A DNA stretch of 6,687 bases, from the NCBI GenBank assembly GCA_903819605.1, contig CAIJEA010000095.1, forward strand, positions 1 through 6,687. The letters are read 5' to 3'. The DNA comes from an uncultured cyanobacterium (GTDB lineage: Bacteria > Cyanobacteriota > Cyanobacteriia > Pseudanabaenales > Pseudanabaenaceae). The notes under the pieces are model-generated. The model was not told where the DNA came from. It made no database searches and saw only the letters and a list, made by a program, of their open reading frames with translations. Shown here piece after piece: positions 5,004 through 6,687 of this stretch. Positions within the stretch are counted from its first letter, which is position 1, and the number at the start of each line of letters is the position of its first letter. A program made the position numbers and the translations under genes.

Positions 5004-6650
5004 GTGAACTTAAAAAAATTTGATGCAATTGTGATTGGCGGTGGGGCAGCAGGCTTATATACTGCCCTTTCTTTATCTGAATATTTATCTGACGATAGGA
5101 ATTTAGATACAGCTTCTAAGGGACGTGACTGGAGGATTGCTCTAATCACTAAAGATAATTTGACTATATCGGCAAGTGATTGGGCACAGGGAGGCATTGC
5201 CGCAGTTATCGATCGAAAGGATTCGATTTCACTCCATGTCGAAGATACATTACGCGCAGGAGCGGGGCTTTGTGAACCTGAAGCCGTAGAAGTTCTAGTT
5301 AGCAAAGCAAAGCCGCAAATCCATAAGCTTCTAGAATTTGGGGTGGATTTTGATCGTTTGCAGGATAAATCTCTCGCCCTTACTTTAGAAGCAGCACATT
5401 CAAGGCGACGAGTTTTACATGCTGCTGATGCAACGGGACGTGAATTAGTTAGTACCCTTGCAAGGAGGGTAGTTGATTGCCCCAATATTGAAATTTTAGA
5501 GGGTTTGCTAGTTCTCGATCTCATATTAGAGAATGGGGCAGTAGGAGATCGCTGTCTGGGTGTGTCCTGTATTGATTTAAGGCAACAAGATCCCAAAGTT
5601 ACGGCTCTAATTGCTCCTGTAACAGTTTTGGCAACAGGTGGTGGAGCACAGGTCTTCTCTCAAAATACTAATCCTCCTGCAAGTACTGGTGATGGTGTGG
5701 CGATCGCTTGGCGGGCAGGGGTAAAAGTCCGCGATTTAGAATTTGTCCAATTTCACCCGACTGCGTTAGCGATCAAAGGTGCGCCGAGATTTTTAATTAG
5801 TGAAGCAGTGCGAGGCGAGGGCGCTCATTTAATCGATCGCAAAGGCGATCGCTTTGCCTTTGAATATCATCCGCAAGGAGAACTTGCGCCACGAGATGTA
5901 GTTAGCCGAGCAGTATTTCAACATCTGCGAAAAACTGGAGAGCCAACGGTATTTTTGGATTTATCGCCAATTAACCGCGATCGCATTGCTTACCGATTTC
6001 CCAATATCATTAAAATCTGTCAAAAATGGCAGATTGACCTATTTTCTCAACCGATCCCCGTTACACCAGCCGCTCATTATTGTATGGGTGGCATTATTAC
6101 TGATACATGGGGAGCAAGCTCTCTATCTGGTTTATATGCTGTTGGAGAAAGCTCTAGTACAGGTGTACATGGTGCAAATCGTTTAGCTAGCAATTCTCTC
6201 TTAGAATGTTTTGTATTTGGGGTAAGACTAGCGGAACGGGTAGCACAAGATTTAATCAACCAAGATTTTGATCATAATCTTGCTCTATCCAACGATCTAG
6301 ATTTTACTGATGTAAATACAGGAGAGGAAAGCCAAAGCAGAATCGCCATAATTCGACAAGAATTACAGGAGTTGACATGGCGATCGGCAGGAATTGTTCG
6401 TAATGCTGAAGCTCTAGAGGCAGCGATCGCGCAAATCCAACATTTTCAGCAAGAAATTTTTACCTTGCGTAGTAAGACCCGTATTTGGGTGGAAACGCAA
6501 AATTTGATTGATTTCGCATATTTATTAGTTAAATCTGCGCTATTTCGTACTGAGAGCCGAGGTGCTCATTTCCGCATTGACTACCCTAATACTGAATCAG
6601 CTTGGCAAATACACACAGTTATTTGCGGTCAAAATATATCCACTCAGTAA
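5004..6650 (+). CDS. nadB: L-aspartate oxidase (NadB)
   Basis: This FAD enzyme oxidises L-aspartate to iminoaspartate, which NadA (not in the window) condenses with dihydroxyacetone phosphate to quinolinate, the first steps of de novo NAD synthesis in the cytoplasm. At 548 residues it is normal in length and belongs to the succinate dehydrogenase/fumarate reductase flavoprotein family. Visible motifs: dinucleotide-binding GGGAAG at 12-17; DWAQGGIAAV 59-68; HSRRRVLHAADATGREL 132-148; ATGGG 210-214; QFHPTAL 249-255; RDVVSRA 297-303; TPAAHYCMGG 354-363; GVHGANRLASNSLLE 387-401. By family comparison the active-site residues E129, H251, R297, H358 and R393 are all present. The start is GTG at 5004: an in-frame TAA at 4989 excludes longer forms, and the FAD-binding strand begins at residue 6, so no later start is plausible. 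It lies 134 bp after psbU on the same strand with a hairpin between. Confidence 0.97.
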   Translation: MNLKKFDAIVIGGGAAGLYTALSLSEYLSDDRNLDTASKGRDWRIALITKDNLTISASDWAQGGIAAVIDRKDSISLHVEDTLRAGAGLCEPEAVEVLVSKAKPQIHKLLEFGVDFDRLQDKSLALTLEAAHSRRRVLHAADATGRELVSTLARRVVDCPNIEILEGLLVLDLILENGAVGDRCLGVSCIDLRQQDPKVTALIAPVTVLATGGGAQVFSQNTNPPASTGDGVAIAWRAGVKVRDLEFVQFHPTALAIKGAPRFLISEAVRGEGAHLIDRKGDRFAFEYHPQGELAPRDVVSRAVFQHLRKTGEPTVFLDLSPINRDRIAYRFPNIIKICQKWQIDLFSQPIPVTPAAHYCMGGIITDTWGASSLSGLYAVGESSSTGVHGANRLASNSLLECFVFGVRLAERVAQDLINQDFDHNLALSNDLDFTDVNTGEESQSRIAIIRQELQELTWRSAGIVRNAEALEAAIAQIQHFQQEIFTLRSKTRIWVETQNLIDFAYLLVKSALFRTESRGAHFRIDYPNTESAWQIHTVICGQNISTQ

Positions 6651-6687
6651 TTTCCCCGTCTATAGCCAAATAAGCTAAGACATAAAA
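6651..6687. other. Window end, no recognisable feature
   Basis: The 37 bases after the nadB stop contain no clear hairpin or gene start. The transcription terminator of nadB, if close, lies outside the window. Confidence 0.5.

Larger units (their letters stand above)
166..6430. repeat. Dispersed HIP1 octamers (GCGATCGC), 12 copies
   Basis: The palindrome GCGATCGC starts at 166, 812, 1073, 1860, 2148, 2406 (phosphatase gene), 4007 (ndhD), 4522 (psbU), and 5700, 5845, 5977, 6423 (nadB). All twelve lie inside coding sequence. This over-representation is the known HIP1 signature of cyanobacterial genomes and supports all four genes being native chromosomal DNA. The span given is the outer limit; the repeats are dispersed, not an array. 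Confidence 0.95.

Noticed and set aside
4988..5596. A 202-codon open frame on the minus strand opposite nadB
   Set aside because: It is wholly antisense to the highly conserved nadB N-terminus, its product is a low-complexity S/R/A-rich sequence matching no family, and the frame is explained by codon bias of nadB.
5986..6259. Short frames overlapping nadB in other frames
   Set aside because: They overlap the conserved catalytic C-terminal part of nadB and show no independent coding signal.
59..6650. A functional gene cluster or new system linking the phosphatase, ndhD, psbU and nadB
   Set aside because: Orientation changes, hairpins between genes and unrelated housekeeping roles argue for ordinary neighbours; no shared regulatory element was found.

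Overview
The window is cyanobacterial. It encodes PsbU (a cyanobacterial and algal photosystem II lumenal subunit) and a plastid-type NdhD. It also holds at least 12 copies of the octamer GCGATCGC (HIP1), a hallmark of many cyanobacterial chromosomes. Base composition is moderately AT-rich. The genus cannot be fixed by eye; a Pseudanabaena-like lineage is only a guess.

Layout. Bases 1-22 are a pure C run at the window edge, probably a contig-end artefact. A long minus-strand gene (59-2482) encodes a membrane-anchored Cache-HAMP-PP2C(SpoIIE/RsbU)-HATPase protein, a partner-switching phosphatase with an RsbW-like kinase domain on the same chain. A short gap holds a perfect 22-bp hairpin with a 3-nt loop. 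Upstream of that on the same strand is ndhD (2569-4161), an NDH-1 membrane subunit. A 324-bp divergent intergenic region follows, with several inverted repeats and candidate promoters. psbU (4486-4869, plus strand) comes next, then a 134-bp spacer with a 14-bp-stem hairpin, then nadB (5004-6650, plus strand), L-aspartate oxidase of the de novo NAD pathway. The last 37 bases show no recognisable feature.

How the genes relate. ndhD, psbU and nadB are housekeeping genes of photosynthetic and respiratory electron transport and NAD supply. They are separate transcription units by orientation and by the hairpins between them, not a single system. The phosphatase/kinase is the only regulatory gene. 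Its expected STAS-domain (anti-anti-sigma) substrate is not in the window, so its target is unknown. I see no mobile element, CRISPR array, tRNA, rRNA or defence system. Nothing here is convincingly a new system. The items most worth a second look are the double-function switch protein, the hairpin that leaves almost no room for its promoter, and the 24-bp inverted repeat upstream of psbU.
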